NCBI GenBank assembly: GCA_963662645.2
Contig: OY759762.1
Span: 496,001 to 560,000, forward strand
Length of the DNA stretch: 64,000 bases
DNA from: Aldehydirespirator sp963662645
GTDB lineage: Bacteria > Actinomycetota > Acidimicrobiia > Acidimicrobiales > Aldehydirespiratoraceae
Direction: 5' to 3'
The position numbers and the translations under genes are program-made. Below the pieces are notes generated by a model that did not search any database, was not told the DNA's origin, and worked only from the letters and a program-made list of their open reading frames with translations. Within the stretch, counting starts at the first letter, position 1. The number at the start of each line of letters is the position of its first letter. Positions 63,591 to 64,000 of the stretch are shown piece by piece.

Positions 63591-63856
63591 CAGGGCCGCA
63601 GCGCCCTGACGGAATCCACCCCTCGCACCACGTCGCCCTCGACATAGGCCCGGTGCGCCTCCGCCAACTGCCCTACGGCATCGCTGTCGGCCAGCACTGC
63701 CAGCGTCTCTTCAAGAGACTCGAGATCTTCGGGACTCATCAGCACTGCCGCCGGCGAGCCGTTGCGGGTCACCACGACACGCTCGTGATGGGAGTTGACC
63801 CGCTCGACGAACTCCGAGAACCGGGATCTGACCTCGCGCAGCGACTCGCTAGACAT
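63590..63856 (-). CDS. Phd/YefM-type antitoxin
   Basis: 88 residues from the ATG at 63856 (MSSESLREVRSRFSEFVERV). HHERVVVTRNGSPAAVLMSPEDLESLEETL is the Phd/YefM DNA-binding fold. The C-terminal part, from about residue 55, should bind the RelE toxin encoded directly downstream. A short palindrome upstream is a likely operator. Confidence 0.87.
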   Translation of the reverse strand: MSSESLREVRSRFSEFVERVNSHHERVVVTRNGSPAAVLMSPEDLESLEETLAVLADSDAVGQLAEAHRAYVEGDVVRGVDSVRALRP

Positions 63857-63860
63857 GCAC

Positions 63861-63868
63861 ACAATTGT
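63861..63868. promoter_or_regulatory. Palindrome upstream of the antitoxin gene
   Basis: ACAATTGT, 4 bases before the antitoxin start, is a perfect 8-base palindrome in an otherwise GC-rich stretch. It could be an operator half or overlap the -10 box for a leaderless transcript. Confidence 0.35.
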
Positions 63869-63923
63869 ACCACGCCCCGGTGGGGCTCGACCGGGTGACC
63901 GGTGAGCCAATAGCCTCGGCGAC

Positions 63924-64000
63924 ATGCGAGCCGCTGTCTACCACGAGTTCAACGGGCCGATCACGGTGGAGGATCTTCCTGATCCGGCCGTGCCCGGCGA
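63924..64000 (+). CDS. Zinc-type alcohol dehydrogenase (MDR), N-terminal fragment at the edge
   Basis: The gene starts at ATG 63924 and leaves the window after 25 codons (MRAAVYHEFNGPITVEDLPD), the usual first strand and turn of MDR dehydrogenases. It is divergent from the toxin-antitoxin-prmA operon. Confidence 0.7.
   Translation, partial: MRAAVYHEFNGPITVEDLPDPAVPG

Overview
This 64 kb window is high-GC DNA whose genes suggest an actinobacterium, most likely of the class Acidimicrobiia. That placement is inferred from content, not from a marker gene. The supporting signs are menaquinone and F420-type enzymes, a DUF222/HNH nuclease, many GTG and TTG starts, and a minus-strand order (JAMM protease, CysM, MBL hydrolase, RNase PH, RdgB) that matches the mec-cysO-cysM...Rv1339-rphA-Rv1341 order of Mycobacterium tuberculosis.

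Layout. At 1-7.9 kb are housekeeping genes: the end of a membrane pyrophosphatase, a zinc alcohol dehydrogenase, menB, a TrmA-family RNA methyltransferase, rpe, clpP and an HNH nuclease. Three copies of a 45-nt hairpin repeat lie between the convergent gene pairs. tRNA-Leu(UAG) at 7985 is followed by a decayed type ISP-like restriction helicase/methylase and then by the hen1-pnkp RNA-repair pair. From 15.5 to 26.7 kb are an SDR, rdgB-rph-MBL, rpmG-rpmB, cysM, two tandem MFS exporters, a MaoC-hydrolase fusion, a Mec-type protease, smpB and a PQ-loop protein. tmRNA (26850-27247) marks the left edge of an accessory island of about 10 kb. It holds a restriction-modification pair behind a LexA-like box, a Mrr-type remnant, an AbiE-like pair, a DprA-like gene, VapBC, an MNT-HEPN fusion, and two pairs of long direct repeats that bracket different cargo.

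From 37 to 50 kb are a one-piece histidine kinase/OmpR regulator and, divergent from it, a giant FN3/LRR surface protein whose reading frame breaks at a C8 tract. A thioredoxin-like protein follows, with an in-frame TGA in its redox motif and a SECIS-like hairpin just downstream, so it is a probable selenoprotein. A CotH/lamin-tail lipoprotein comes next. At 50-52 kb is an AAA ATPase/TOPRIM-like pair, probably defensive.

From 52 to 60 kb is an apparent osmolyte locus. It comprises a predicted betaine-binding/glutamate-receptor-type K+ channel fusion, a BCCT betaine transporter, a membrane-anchored betaine-binding protein, and a second kinase/regulator fusion whose receiver has Asn in place of the phospho-acceptor Asp. 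The window closes with an APH-like kinase, an LLM oxidoreductase, a relBE-type pair translationally coupled to prmA, and the start of another alcohol dehydrogenase.

One recurrent oddity is that short stretches of gene ends or starts are duplicated just outside the gene at several junctions (near 13.9, 17.0, 19.1 and 25.6 kb).
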